A DNA stretch of 10,138 bases from Synura sp. LO234KE (taxonomy: Eukaryota; Sar; Synurophyceae; Synurales; Mallomonadaceae). The DNA is taken from the NCBI GenBank assembly GCA_015143735.1, contig VKHC01000690.1, positions 1 to 10,138 of the forward strand, given 5' to 3'. Numbering within the stretch: position 1 is the first letter of the stretch; every line of letters starts with the position of its first letter. Positions 1 through 7,152 of the stretch are shown here, one piece after another. The position numbers and the translations under genes were made by a program. The notes under the pieces were generated by a model. That model made no database searches. It was given only the letters and a program-made list of their open reading frames with translations, and was not told the DNA's origin.

Positions 1-1286
1 CACTTCCTCTCAGTTAATATTAAATCTAAGGTGATAAAGATCTTTGACTATTTTGGCCTAAGCTAGCATCCTAGAGTTACTATTCCGACAAGAACGCCTC
101 CAGTCATGACGTTCGGAATCGAGCGCACCAAGTTTAGAAGACATCAGAATGAATCAAAGTTATATAACTGAAAGCAAAACTTGAACTCATGACAGAATAT
201 TTTCAAGAGTAGATTGTAATCAGACCGGTGGAGGAGGAGAGAGATGAAAGTCTATTAGATATATAGTAAATAATACTACCACCATTTCTCAATTGTTATT
301 CTACATCGCCCTGCTCACAGTTACAAAAAAATGCAGCCGTTTACTCTTACCATGATATTCTGAAATACTCTTTATTCTGTAAGTGTCAGCTAAGAGGGCG
401 GCCCGCGTTGCTGGATGCCAATGCGGAATGTGAGATGTTTTTTGATTCCTCCCCCGCCTGAAAGGAAAGCACTTGTTATTGTTACAGATTAGTGAGTGTG
501 CACTATCATAGCTACAACTACTTGCCTAAATGAATGAACCCTATAAATAAATTTTTTGAAACAGCAATTTGAGTAACACTTACTATCTCTGATACACACA
601 CTCTGTACCACCATTTGTACCGCTTATGCCCCACGGTGCGTTTACAATCTTCGGAAAGATCGTGACACATCGCTGGCGTGTGAAAATAGACTGACAAAAA
701 AGTTGAGGTGTCGAGAATTCTCGAAAAATGCGTAAGTGGATTTAGCACTTTTGCTTCACATGTGGTGTTGCTTGGTAACGCTGTACCGAAAATCGAGCAG
801 AGATTTGCTTGCTCACTACACTAAGAATAGTGGATTACACCAGGATGATAAATCTATTACTTTCTCCTTGTGTATCTCCACGAATGTTCCAAAGAAGGGC
901 GAATCCCGTACTTACCGCGACCCGATGTAGGTACACCAAAAACCGTGCCGCATCTCTTGTAGATATACCGAAACCTAGTAGGTAATCAGAGTGGTTAGAT
1001 AAGGCAGAAGTCAAAATCTGATGACGCAGCTCGCTCAAATGAGATGAAAAAGAACACTCATTTCCCCGAGGATATACCAGCAAGTGGAGGTGAGCCCCGA
1101 GCATACCGAGAAAAGAGCTGCCTCCTACACCATCGGTGGACTAAAATTTTAACTCCTTAGAGACCGACTAGAGTGACCGTACTTATAAGGGTCATACCCG
1201 TACTAAATAGAAATTCTAAAAAATATGGTCAAAGCGCATAGAAAATAGAAATAGTGTTTTAAGCACAAGCGGACTTTATTGACCGA
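1..1286. other. AT-rich stretch, no gene supported
   Basis: Open frames here (for example minus 518-748, plus 736-930 and minus 835-1104) are short, overlap each other on opposite strands, and match no family I recognise. There is a short purine-rich run (GGTGGAGGAGGAGAGAGATG, 225-244). I see no RNA gene, LTR or terminal inverted repeat. Confidence 0.5.
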
Positions 1287-1387
1287 TACTCTATAGAAGA
1301 ATTTGTATAGAAGAAGATTTCTACAGAAGGTTGTAAAGAGTAAATTTAAATTTATAGCGTGCTTCTCAGGGAATTTTCTATAGAGTA
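1287..1387. repeat. 12-bp inverted repeat with embedded degenerate tandem repeat
   Basis: TACTCTATAGAA (1287-1298) is exactly repeated in inverse as TTCTATAGAGTA (1376-1387). From 1292 there are degenerate tandem units: TATAGAAGAATTTG (1292-1305), TATAGAAGAAGATTTC (1306-1321) and TACAGAAGG (1322-1330). Related GAGTACC and CACCGTAAA-like words continue to about 1420. It could be the remains of a small inverted-repeat (MITE-like) element of roughly 100 bp. No target-site duplication was established. Confidence 0.45.
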
Positions 1388-1559
1388 CCCGTAAAGCACC
1401 GTAAAAAGAGTACCGTATAAATTGTACTGGCAATGTAGCGTCCGTGAAAAGAATGAGGTAAAATGGTCCCTAATCCCTAGCTATATATCAGAGCGGTGCA
1501 AAAAACGTGACAAAGCCAATTAGTAAGAGAGAAATACCGAATTAGAATGTAACAAGCAG

Positions 1560-1625
1560 GTAAGCCATTTGCCTTACACGATCCACTAACATCCCGTCCT
1601 CTCTGTTACAATCAATCTGCTGCAG
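1560..1625 (+). other. Textbook-like 66-bp intron signal, host gene unrecognised
   Basis: The stretch has donor CAG|GTAAGC, branch-like CCACTAAC at about 1584-1591, a pyrimidine-rich tract (CCCGTCCTCTCTGTT) and acceptor CTGCTGCAG|TG. It contains an in-frame TAA. Splicing joins a short open stretch (1527-1559) in phase 0 to an open frame of 58 codons (1626-1799, stop 1800-1802). The spliced peptide is basic, starts with no ATG in view and matches no family I know. The consensus quality of all three splice signals together is unusual for random sequence, but without a recognisable product it remains a candidate. Confidence 0.3.
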
Positions 1626-1802
1626 TGCGCTGGGGACAAGACTAGAAAGGGTCTCTGTAAGGATCATATCATTAGAAGATCAACTCTACATACTTCTATT
1701 CTGAAATCTGCGCTAACTGCCATGTTTCGACACTACGAATATACAAAGTCATCCCATTTCTTGAAGTTGATTGCTCTCTCGTCCTTGAAACAGCAAACTT
1801 AA
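1626..1802 (+). other. Candidate terminal exon after the 1560-1625 intron signal
   Basis: This is a 58-codon open frame with no early stop, beginning 'CAGDKTRKGLCKDHIIRR' and ending '...SSLKQQT' at TAA. It is Lys/Arg-rich and has Cys at residues 1 and 11. It has no internal ATG until 'MFRHYEYTKSSHF', so it would be missed by start-based ORF finding. Unrecognised. A chance open frame of this length is quite possible. Confidence 0.2.
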
Positions 1803-2809
1803 TCTGGAAATAGTGTTGAATGAAAATGTCTCAATTTTTGTTTTGCGAAAACGTGCGTGCTCGGTGGAAACACTTTTTTCTTGTACTCTTCTCATAGATA
1901 AACGCTGTAAATGACGCTTCGTCGAGGCTCCAAGTTAGGTTCTTAAAGTATATGACATTTATGCAAGCCTTTATCAATGTGTGGCACGGGATTTACAGAC
2001 TTTGTTGAAGTTTAACACTTTCCATCATCTTCTTACAAAAACATTTGCGCACAGGCGCCTCTTCTTTGGAAACTTTTGTGCAAATCACGGACAATCGCAG
2101 AGTGGACAATAACTGGGCCCCACTTAGTAAGCTATTTAGAAAGTAGTTTCATTGGAGTTAATAATAGCAGAAATCGAGGAAATGAGCAGTGCCTGGTTTC
2201 ATGTTTTCATGCTTTACGTTTTTTGCTTACCAGAGAAGCATCAAGTTAGTTCACACTTTGGTTAGGTGGTGCTGAACTTTACTTTTTCAAGTCTAACATG
2301 AAAAAAATTGTCTTGTAATTCTTCCCGCCGGAATACCGGCGTAGGAAATTCTATATTTTCAGATTAAATGCTTGGTAGCAAATAATTGAAGATGCCATCG
2401 TAATTAGGATGTGACGTAAGAATAGGTGTTTATAACGGACCTTCACCTCCTCTACACTAAGGCATATATGGAAAAATACATATTCAAAATAAGGGGTTTA
2501 CTATTAAGTATTTCCCGGCTGTATTATAGTATTATTGATCTGACGTGTGATGAAGATAGCAAGATTTTATTGAGATCTTTTCCTAGAAAGTAAGGTTGGG
2601 TCTAAAATAGTACCGTAGATGCGATATACAAAGACTTAGCTGAATATATAGTTTTATTCAAGCTAAAATTGCCACACATGAGTAAAGTAACAAAACACGT
2701 TGTGAGAAGCATTTTTTCAATTCTCTTCTTTGGTGGATTTTTGGTGAATGATCTAGAGTTTGCAACTCTTTCTCACTCAAACTATGTTCAAAACTTTGTG
2801 ATCTATGGC
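1803..2809. other. AT-rich stretch, no gene supported apart from the hairpin at 2326
   Basis: No open frame of note lies on either strand. Apart from the hairpin at 2326-2341 there are only weak inverted words, such as ATTTGCGCAC and GTGCAAAT around 2042-2085. It lies downstream of the minus-strand Copia relic and is where its 3' LTR would be expected, but I could not identify LTR ends or a second copy. Confidence 0.45.
2326..2341. repeat. GC-rich hairpin, copy A
   Basis: CGCCGG-AATA-CCGGCG forms a perfect 6-bp stem with a 4-base loop. Flanking AATTCTTCC and GGAAATT extend it imperfectly across a two-base bulge. It stands out as a GC island in strongly AT-rich sequence. A related hairpin occurs at 3287-3303. 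Confidence 0.65.
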
Positions 2810-2812
2810 TCA

Positions 2813-3001
2813 CAGAAATCGATTGAGCGGGTTTTGTTTTGCAGCTGACGCCACCACTTGTTTTGTCAAAATGTTAAGCACACAATTTTTGGGTACCGTA
2901 CCCTTAAGAATTTGATTCCCTTGAAAAAACGCGAGTAGTTGCAAGTGTTGAAAAAAAGCGTGAAGCTGACTATCACTCTTTTGAGGATATGTGATTTTCA
3001 C
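2813..3001 (-). pseudogene. Copia polyprotein C-terminal end (fragment)
   Basis: A 63-codon minus frame ends in 'TVPKNCVLNILTKQV', matching the last conserved Copia segment (VPTxxxxADxLTKxL) that closes the RNase H domain; NILTKQV lies at 2875-2855. 'FFQGNQILKG' before it fits the FxRExVxxGxI segment. A short Ala/Lys/Asn-rich tail follows to a stop at 2812-2810. The Asp of the AD pair is Asn here. Being the correct distal end in the correct orientation, it fixes the 3' side of the minus-strand relic. No polypurine tract or LTR was identified beyond it. Confidence 0.6.
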
Positions 3002-3286
3002 TGACCGCCATGGGAAGAAGGTGCCATGTGGAGGTGTGTGCGGACGTCGGCTTCAATCCTTTCACTTGCAGGGAAATGTGGGAGGGCCGTCCGTAACTTG
3101 TTGGCGGATTAAAGTCTGCACGGAAGACGGTATCTGTAAGCCTTGTTACACGTCCAGAAGTTCTTGCAAGATTCGTTCAGTAAATCTTCCCACACTTTAA
3201 TGAGCCGTCATAAAGGATAGAAGTATAGGCGTGGGCTAAGAGCTAAAATCCAGCTGAGACATGTTCGTGAGGTAGTGATGGAGCGC

Positions 3287-3303
3287 CGCCGGAGTACCCG
3301 GCG
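3287..3303. repeat. GC-rich hairpin, copy B
   Basis: CGCCGG-AGTAC-CCGGCG shares both arms with the hairpin at 2326 and has a closely similar loop (AGTAC versus AATA). The bases after it are also alike (TTAGG versus TAGG). It lies inside the minus-strand Copia relic just beyond the RT YGLKQ frame, whereas copy A lies outside the recognised relic. Confidence 0.6.
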
Positions 3304-3498
3304 TTAGGTCTTCAAGACATACAGTTGCAATACTGGAAAGGCATATCGGGGCTGACCCGCTTGATAGGAACCGTAGAGAAGCCTGCATTTTATCTCCCAA
3401 ATCTTAAGCAACATTGGATGACGACCGGATGGACTATCGCTTTCTATTACCGGCAAAGGCGAATCTGGAGAGCATGTGACGACGGAGGGTGTGAATAT
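3304..3498 (-). pseudogene. Copia reverse transcriptase fragment with YGLKQ box
   Basis: One open minus frame contains 'IFTPSV' at its start, matching the FxPV segment at the beginning of Copia RT. About 41 codons later comes 'CRLLYGSYQAGQPRY' (YG to RY at 3375-3343), matching the highly characteristic LYGLKQAxRxWY box. In intact elements these are roughly 75 residues apart, so about 35 residues, including the first catalytic Asp segment, appear deleted. A TAG sits just upstream of IFTP and a TAA ends the frame at 3304. Farther along, 'LYDG' (3215-3204) lies at the right distance for the YVDD catalytic box, but in another frame and altered. Confidence 0.65.
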
Positions 3499-3774
3499 CT
3501 AAGGTATTCTGGGTGCGACCATTGCTATGGAGAAATGACTATTTTGCTCCAGACTTCCCAGCTGAGTAATTTACAAAACCAGCTTGGCGTTCCTTTGCCG
3601 TAATGAAACCTTGGATGCCTGCAGAGATGACCTCTGGGGTATGCCATCTAATCATCCGATAATGGAGCGCGCAAACACCAAGGTGACGCAGAAGACTGAT
3701 CATCGAAAGGACTTGAGATTGGAGCAGAACATACGTAGGGCCCACATGGTCCTAGAATTTGTTCCTCTTTATCT

Positions 3775-3804
3775 GTTTTCTTCCGTTCAGTTTTCTTCCG
3801 CTCG
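3775..3804. repeat. 15-bp tandem duplication, two copies
   Basis: GTTTTCTTCCGTTCA (3775-3789) is followed directly by GTTTTCTTCCGCTCG (3790-3804), identical except for two positions. On the minus strand it lies just after the integrase frame and would encode a basic doublet (GRKLN/GRKQI-like), consistent with the lysine/arginine-rich integrase-RT linker of Copia elements. It looks like a small slippage duplication inside the relic. Confidence 0.7.
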
Positions 3805-3833
3805 GGAGCTGCTGCCACAGTTAACTTAGGCTA

Positions 3834-4217
3834 CCCGGTGGAGTTTTGAGCGCGGATGGGGATAAAGAATGTTCCATAAGGAGCAGTGTTGTGGTCCGTC
3901 CGAATGAGTAGTGGACCATTAGACAAGCGCTCGAAAGCGACAAAAAGTGAGAGCGATGCTGCAAAAAATACATCCGAACACTGACTGTTCCCACCGTATA
4001 CGATCGAATACGAGCTACTGTTGTACAACACCTGACTTATTTCGCCCGTCAGTTCCGGAATAATTGCGCGGGCGGCCAAGATTGGTGTCGGATGAGTGCT
4101 GATACTGGGATAGTCTACTATAGAGCCCCGAGAGTTCATAGATATTATACCCGTTTTTTGCTGAGGGTCCATAGGTGTTTGGTCCACCCGGTAGGCCAAG
4201 GATTGCTTCATCAACAA
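3834..4217 (-). pseudogene. Copia integrase C-terminal half (fragment)
   Basis: A 128-codon open frame, 3831-4217 including its stop, aligns by eye with the second half of Copia integrases. 'MDPQQKTG' (4172-4149) stands where the family has PxxPQQNG and is followed by 'MNSRGSIVDY', resembling the ERMNRTLxE segment. 'ARAIIPELTGE' resembles the LPxxFWAEA segment. 'SSYSIVYGG' (4016-3990) resembles TPYExxxG, followed by 'CSDVFF' where LRVFG is expected. The catalytic Glu region is degenerate (no ER after the PQQ box). The known role is strand transfer of element cDNA into the host genome; this copy is a fragment. Each match is weak, but the order and spacing support the call. Confidence 0.55.
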
Positions 4218-4265
4218 TATATAAGTTTGACAGGTGAACTGGTGTCGGGAATTTTTTCAATATCA

Positions 4266-4469
4266 CGAGCTATCCTCGTCGGGTTCAGAACATGTATATT
4301 TAAACGCATAGTTTTCCCCTGTTACTGTGTCTCGCCTCGTTCGAGGAAGGGAGGAGGTTCGTCCCGTTTCCCCTTTAACCCTGTGGGGATATCTCTCCTT
4401 ACTAAGAACACTACTGGCGCTCTGGGTGCAATCAACTGGAAGCACTCCTGTACTCTGTAATTGGTGCAT
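4266..4469 (-). pseudogene. Possible upstream integrase fragment
   Basis: A 68-codon minus frame precedes the better integrase match. Its 'TRRDTVTGENYAF' could be a decayed form of the RxDxGGEF catalytic Asp segment, which normally lies some 35-50 codons before PQQNG, as here. The preceding Lys/Arg-rich stretch is compatible but not diagnostic. It overlaps an unconvincing plus-strand frame. This may be chance. Confidence 0.25.
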
Positions 4470-4890
4470 GCCAGCTTTAGGAGCACACTACGGAGTGGCT
4501 AGGTGCGTACCACACGCGGCCGTTGTTAGAGCAAATTCATTTCTGAGGTTCTAGCCTGGGATTGTAGCATTTCTTGATCTACGAAGTTCCACGATGTTCC
4601 AATTGTATTTTTTATAGAAGTATATTCTATTTAATGTTAAAAATACTGCTAAATTACTCTAAACCCTGGTTTAAAAATATTGCTTTGCGCGACAATGTCA
4701 AACATATCTTAGTACTTTGTTACTCGACATCTTGGTAGATTTGCCTCCTTAGAATCAGCCTAAAAGCGTTGTTTAGCAGCCTCGAGATTAACGTGCTCTT
4801 AGCCTTTAGAAGCACAGGCGATATCGCTCCCGGCTTTTATGATAAGCTGCAAGATTTAAATTTGCAAACAGGAAACCCGGAATCTCTTGT
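4470..4890. other. Spacer between the two Copia relics
   Basis: Composition falls to AT-rich at about 4560-4740, then rises again. From 4742 to 4891 one plus frame is open for 50 codons, ending TAG at 4892-4894. It contains 'LKALFSSLEINVLLAF', which might be the RT segment after the YVDD box (LxxxFxMxDLG) of the plus-strand relic, but the likeness is weak. A small inverted word ATAGAAGTATATTCTAT lies near 4615-4630. Confidence 0.3.
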
Positions 4891-5215
4891 CTAGATGGCG
4901 ATCGTCCAGGAGAAAGGAATCCAATCGTATTTCTAAAGGCTAACGCAATCCAGGCCTCCAGTCTACTAATTCATCCTGGCATTCTCCCGGACTCGGATTT
5001 GGGCCCAATGGCGATTTCCGTACATGGGATATTACATTCTTGCGATGTTCTAATTGGCAACTTCCACCTCCTCAGGTTTACAGTTTGGCAAAAGCACTCC
5101 AGCTATCCTGTCCCACCCTTTTAATATGAAGAAATCAAGGAGACTTCTGCAATTTATCAAGGGAAAGTTCTGGGTTTCAATCCACACCAGCACTTTCGTG
5201 TTGACGGAAGCTTAG
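4891..5215 (+). pseudogene. Copia RT C-terminal segment, frameshifted
   Basis: The best-supported part is 'SLAKAL' (about 5082-5099, frame 0) and then, after a one-base shift, 'HPFNMKKSRRLLQFIKGKFW' (frame 2), matching the segment PxxxHxKxxxRxLRYxKGT that ends Copia RT. Before this, the frame from 4891 to 5124 is open and its 'SSLLIHPGILPDSD' loosely resembles the GSLLYLxxxTRPDI segment. The gap to SLAKAL is larger than usual, so that piece is uncertain. A TAG at 5213-5215 ends this reading. Confidence 0.6.
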
Positions 5216-5452
5216 GACATGCCAATTATTGTGATGCAGTTTTAAGTTTGGTGCGGGTTTTAGCCGCCGTTTGCAATTTGTACGCAGTTCCTTAGAAATC
5301 GGGGGTATACAACGTAAATCTCATCTTGTGGGATTTATGCACGACGACTATTCCAAGAAGATCTTGCTGGAAATGCTTTGCCATACCATCTTTACGGATA
5401 CCGGTGCGATTGACCTCCTCGAGAAAACGTCGGCTATTTTGTAAGCTAAAGA
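5212..5452 (+). pseudogene. Copia RNase H remnant
   Basis: 'LGHANYCDAV' matches the GYxDADWAG opening of the Copia RNase H. About 18 residues later 'AVP' is followed by a stop and 'KSG', where the family has WKSK; the stop TAG (5293-5295) is one base from the Trp codon. After a further frame change, 'ILLEML' and 'IFTDTGAIDLLEKT' match the WLxxLL and IxxDNxxAIxLxxNP segments, with Thr replacing the conserved Asn of DN. RNase H normally removes the RNA strand during reverse transcription. Frameshifts and stops rule out function here. Confidence 0.7.
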
Positions 5453-5468
5453 TGCTCCGCTGCTTTGG

Positions 5469-5702
5469 TACTCCCCCTGGAATGTGAAGCCCAACAACAT
5501 CCTCCCGAAAAAGCCCTTTGTTTTTAGGAGATTCACGTTACAGCTTCTTCATAAAGGTAAGGTACACACTTCGCTTTGCAGAAAATGTTGCAAAGTGATG
5601 AGATTCGAGTGCGTTCCCCAACACTTTTACACAAAGGCCGGAAAGCCTTCCATGTCTTTCTGTCGCCGCCCCCTGGCTCTCTCGTCTCCTAGCCATCGAT
5701 GA
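5469..5702 (+). pseudogene. Copia polyprotein C-terminus and trailing open frame
   Basis: The reading 'YSPWNVKPNNILPKKP' matches the family C-terminal YVPTxxQxADILTKPL segment, followed by 'FRRFTLQLLHKGKV', matching the RFxxLxxxLGV ending. The frame is the same as that of the RNase H core. It then stays open for another 50 or so codons to TGA at 5700-5702, a Cys/Pro/Ser-rich stretch with no recognised homology that is probably read-through beyond the ancestral stop. Confidence 0.65.
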
Positions 5703-6467
5703 AGATACGATGGAACGCTCCCCAGGGCTGCTCATCGAAAGGAGTTTGTAATCACGGAAGAGTCAAATCCCTGGTGGGAATCCATCATCGATTCTCTCAC
5801 GGCTTCTCTAATGATTGAGGTGAGGGAGGCGTGGGTTGACGCTACGAAGTCTACTCCTATTTATTAGTCCCTGGCGCCCCCACTCTCCTTCCAACCACCC
5901 TCGTCGGGGAGTTCTCAAGCGAGTGCTCCATATCGGGTACTCTACCGTCCACCTGAGAACACGCCCTAGACCGCCCGAGGGAACTCGGGGTGGATCTCAA
6001 CTCAAAGCTGCCTCCCGTACAATCGCCATTATCTCCGGTGACTGTTGGGGAGCCTTGGTAGTGGAGGAGCCCTCGGAAAGCATGCTTTCTTCTCCGAGTC
6101 TTACATTAATTCAAGGTGCCAGAGGTAGTTCAGGGTGCTAGGTAGTTATTCGCTACCGAGCCTTTCCCCGTTTTATACTACTGTCGTCCTGGTCTCGGTC
6201 GAGTTGGTGGTCGGCATTTTCGAGACTTGCGTTTCATCTATTGTACTGTTCTACTACCACTTGTGCCGTTTTGTGGACTAGCCCCTTTTGCCACGCGGTG
6301 CAGTAAACCAGTCACTGAGGAGGCGTCCACGGGACAAAGACCCTGAGGTCACTACTATTCGTGCAGCCCAAAAGTGGAGAAAAGAACACAGGGAGTCCTT
6401 GAAATATGCGCAACGGAGGAAGCGAGCGGGGATATGCCTATGTTTATCAATCTACGGACTAGTTTAG
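5703..6467 (+). other. GC-richer region after the Copia relic with an open but unrecognised plus frame
   Basis: In the same frame as the relic's C-terminus (frame 0), 5703-5866 is open ('EESNPWWESIIDSLTASL' near its middle). After several stops, 6129-6278 encodes a hydrophobic, possibly membrane-spanning segment ('VVLVSVELVVGIFE'), and 6282-6464 encodes a very basic segment ('IRAAQKWRKEHRESLKYAQR'). Another plus frame is open from 5836 to 6141. None starts convincingly or matches a family I know. The region may be trailing element sequence, a long terminal repeat or decayed coding DNA. A purine-rich run at 5816-5834 could be a polypurine tract, but no second LTR copy was found. Confidence 0.3.
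6072..6098. repeat. Imperfect 27-bp palindrome
   Basis: The core GAAAGCATGCTTTC (6076-6089) is a perfect 14-base palindrome. It is enclosed by CTCGG (6072-6076) and CCGAG (6094-6098), so the whole can fold as a hairpin with a small bulge. It lies in the unrecognised GC-richer stretch. The function is unknown and chance is possible. Confidence 0.55.
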
Positions 6468-6536
6468 ATTGCCGTATTTTAGATGATTTTAACCTGACCG
6501 GAGAGCTTGTTGTTGCTCCGGATGTGGTGGGGTATT

Positions 6537-6567
6537 GAGATAGGGTTCAGGTCCTCCTATCTCTTTT
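6537..6567. terminator. Perfect 8-bp stem-loop followed by a short T run
   Basis: GAGATAGG (6537-6544) pairs perfectly with CCTATCTC (6556-6563) across an 11-base loop, and TTTT follows at 6564-6567. The form resembles a factor-independent terminator or an RNA 3'-end stem-loop. In eukaryotic DNA such shapes may mark the end of a polymerase III transcript or be chance. No gene is recognised immediately upstream, so the role is open. Confidence 0.3.
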
Positions 6568-6824
6568 GGTTATTCATTACGAAGTATATATGAAGACATC
6601 ATCTCTGCACCTACAAGCTCCTAGTGTAACCTGCTAAGTAGCTCATCCTAGTAGGTCTGCGTGCATCAAATCTAAGTTAAGTACTTTGTTCCCTCCGAAA
6701 ATCATTCAGCGTCTTAATTATAGATAGACAAGCGATTGCTTCTCACGCAATGTCATTTTATTTATGTTCAAACATTTTCATCATATGTCGCTCGGCAAGG
6801 TATCATTAAGAATTATATATTTTC

Positions 6825-7058
6825 ATGATGCGGACGTTGTACGATTTTTTATCAACTCTGGTGAGGAAAATATTCACTCCCGTCATTATTTGCTTGCTTA
6901 ATCATCAACACTTTGAATTGGATTTCAAAAATGAAAAAGTTTTAATTGAAAATATTAGTTCTATTATCACCAAGCAAAAGAGTCATACTACACAAATATT
7001 TGCCGCAAGTAGGTCGACCACCATCAGCTGTGGGACACGCCGCCCCCCTGATGTATAA
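6825..7058 (+). other. Unrecognised 77-codon ORF in the gene's downstream spacer
   Basis: This is a plus-strand frame with two adjacent ATG codons. Residues 15-25 are hydrophobic ('KIFTPVIICLL') and the rest is hydrophilic and Lys/Asn/Ser-rich. The first two thirds are AT-rich and the last third GC-richer. It runs towards the 3' end of the convergent glycosyltransferase gene and stops 95 bases short of it. No family recognised. It could be chance or an isolated exon. Confidence 0.12.
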
Positions 7059-7152
7059 ACTGGGACAATAACTTCAGTGCGGTCTATAGCGGACCCAATA
7101 AGCTCGGATACAGTCCTAAACCGCCCAAAGCTCTGGCGAGGACGTCCACTCA

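Larger units (their letters stand above)
2813..4217 (-). mobile_element. Degenerate Ty1/Copia retrotransposon relic, minus strand
   Basis: Read on the minus strand, three stretches match successive parts of a Copia polyprotein in correct order: the integrase C-terminal half (about 4217-3834), the RT core with a decayed YGLKQ box (3498-3304), and the polyprotein end with an intact-looking ILTK box (3001-2813). The pieces lie in different frames and contain stops. The spacing from integrase 'PQQ' to the YGLKQ box is about 800 bp, near normal for the family. From RT to the C-terminal box it is only about 500 bp where roughly 1 kb is expected, so much of late RT and RNase H is deleted. No LTRs were found, and the 5' part (gag, protease) is not recognisable, though weak integrase-like sequence may continue to 4469. 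Non-functional. Confidence 0.7.
4891..5702 (+). mobile_element. Degenerate Ty1/Copia retrotransposon relic, plus strand
   Basis: Successive plus-strand segments match the distal third of a Copia polyprotein in the right order: the RT tail 'RRLLQFIKG' (from about 5138), the RNase H start 'LGHANYCDA' (from 5212), the RNase H core 'IFTDTGAIDL' (5388-5417) and the C-terminal box 'NNILPKKP' (5493-5516). Going along the element the frame changes at least three times and in-frame stops occur (5213-5215, 5293-5295, and a TAA in the final frame near 5450). About 20 residues are missing between the RNase H core and C-terminal box, where the KHIDxxYHF segment is expected. Upstream RT and integrase are not recognisable and no LTR pair was found. 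This copy points away from the minus-strand relic and differs from it in its C-terminal box. Inactive. Confidence 0.78.

Noticed and set aside
835-1104. Minus-strand 89-codon ORF, with a plus ORF 736-930 partly overlapping it
   Set aside because: Opposing short frames with no motif, no splice or promoter support; likely chance.
1203-1433. Minus-strand 76-codon hydrophobic Phe/Leu/Tyr-rich ORF
   Set aside because: It is produced by the AT-rich tandem and inverted repeats in 1287-1420; composition explains it.
2991-3200. Plus-strand ORF with a CxxC pair ('DGICKPCYTS') that could mimic an integrase zinc segment
   Set aside because: No HxxxH partner or following integrase core on the plus strand. 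The minus strand gives the consistent element order.
3325-3603. Plus-strand 92-codon ORF opposite the RT fragment
   Set aside because: The minus strand here holds the YGLKQ-type box. The plus reading resembles nothing known.
4092-4460. Plus-strand 122-codon ORF opposite the integrase fragment
   Set aside because: The opposite strand carries ordered integrase-like motifs, and this frame has no recognisable motif. Most likely an antisense shadow.
5165-5190. GGGTTTCAATCC, reminiscent of a tRNA T-arm/B-box
   Set aside because: No matching A-box, acceptor stem or cloverleaf upstream, and it lies within the Copia RT-RNase H relic.
5816-5834. Purine-rich run as a Copia polypurine tract with an LTR starting nearby
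   Set aside because: About 260 bases beyond the recognised polyprotein end, interrupted by pyrimidines, and no second LTR copy or TG...CA ends could be identified.
5836-6141. Plus-strand 101-codon ORF, Arg/Pro/Ser-rich
   Set aside because: No recognised domain. Another frame in the same stretch is equally open, so coding cannot be claimed.
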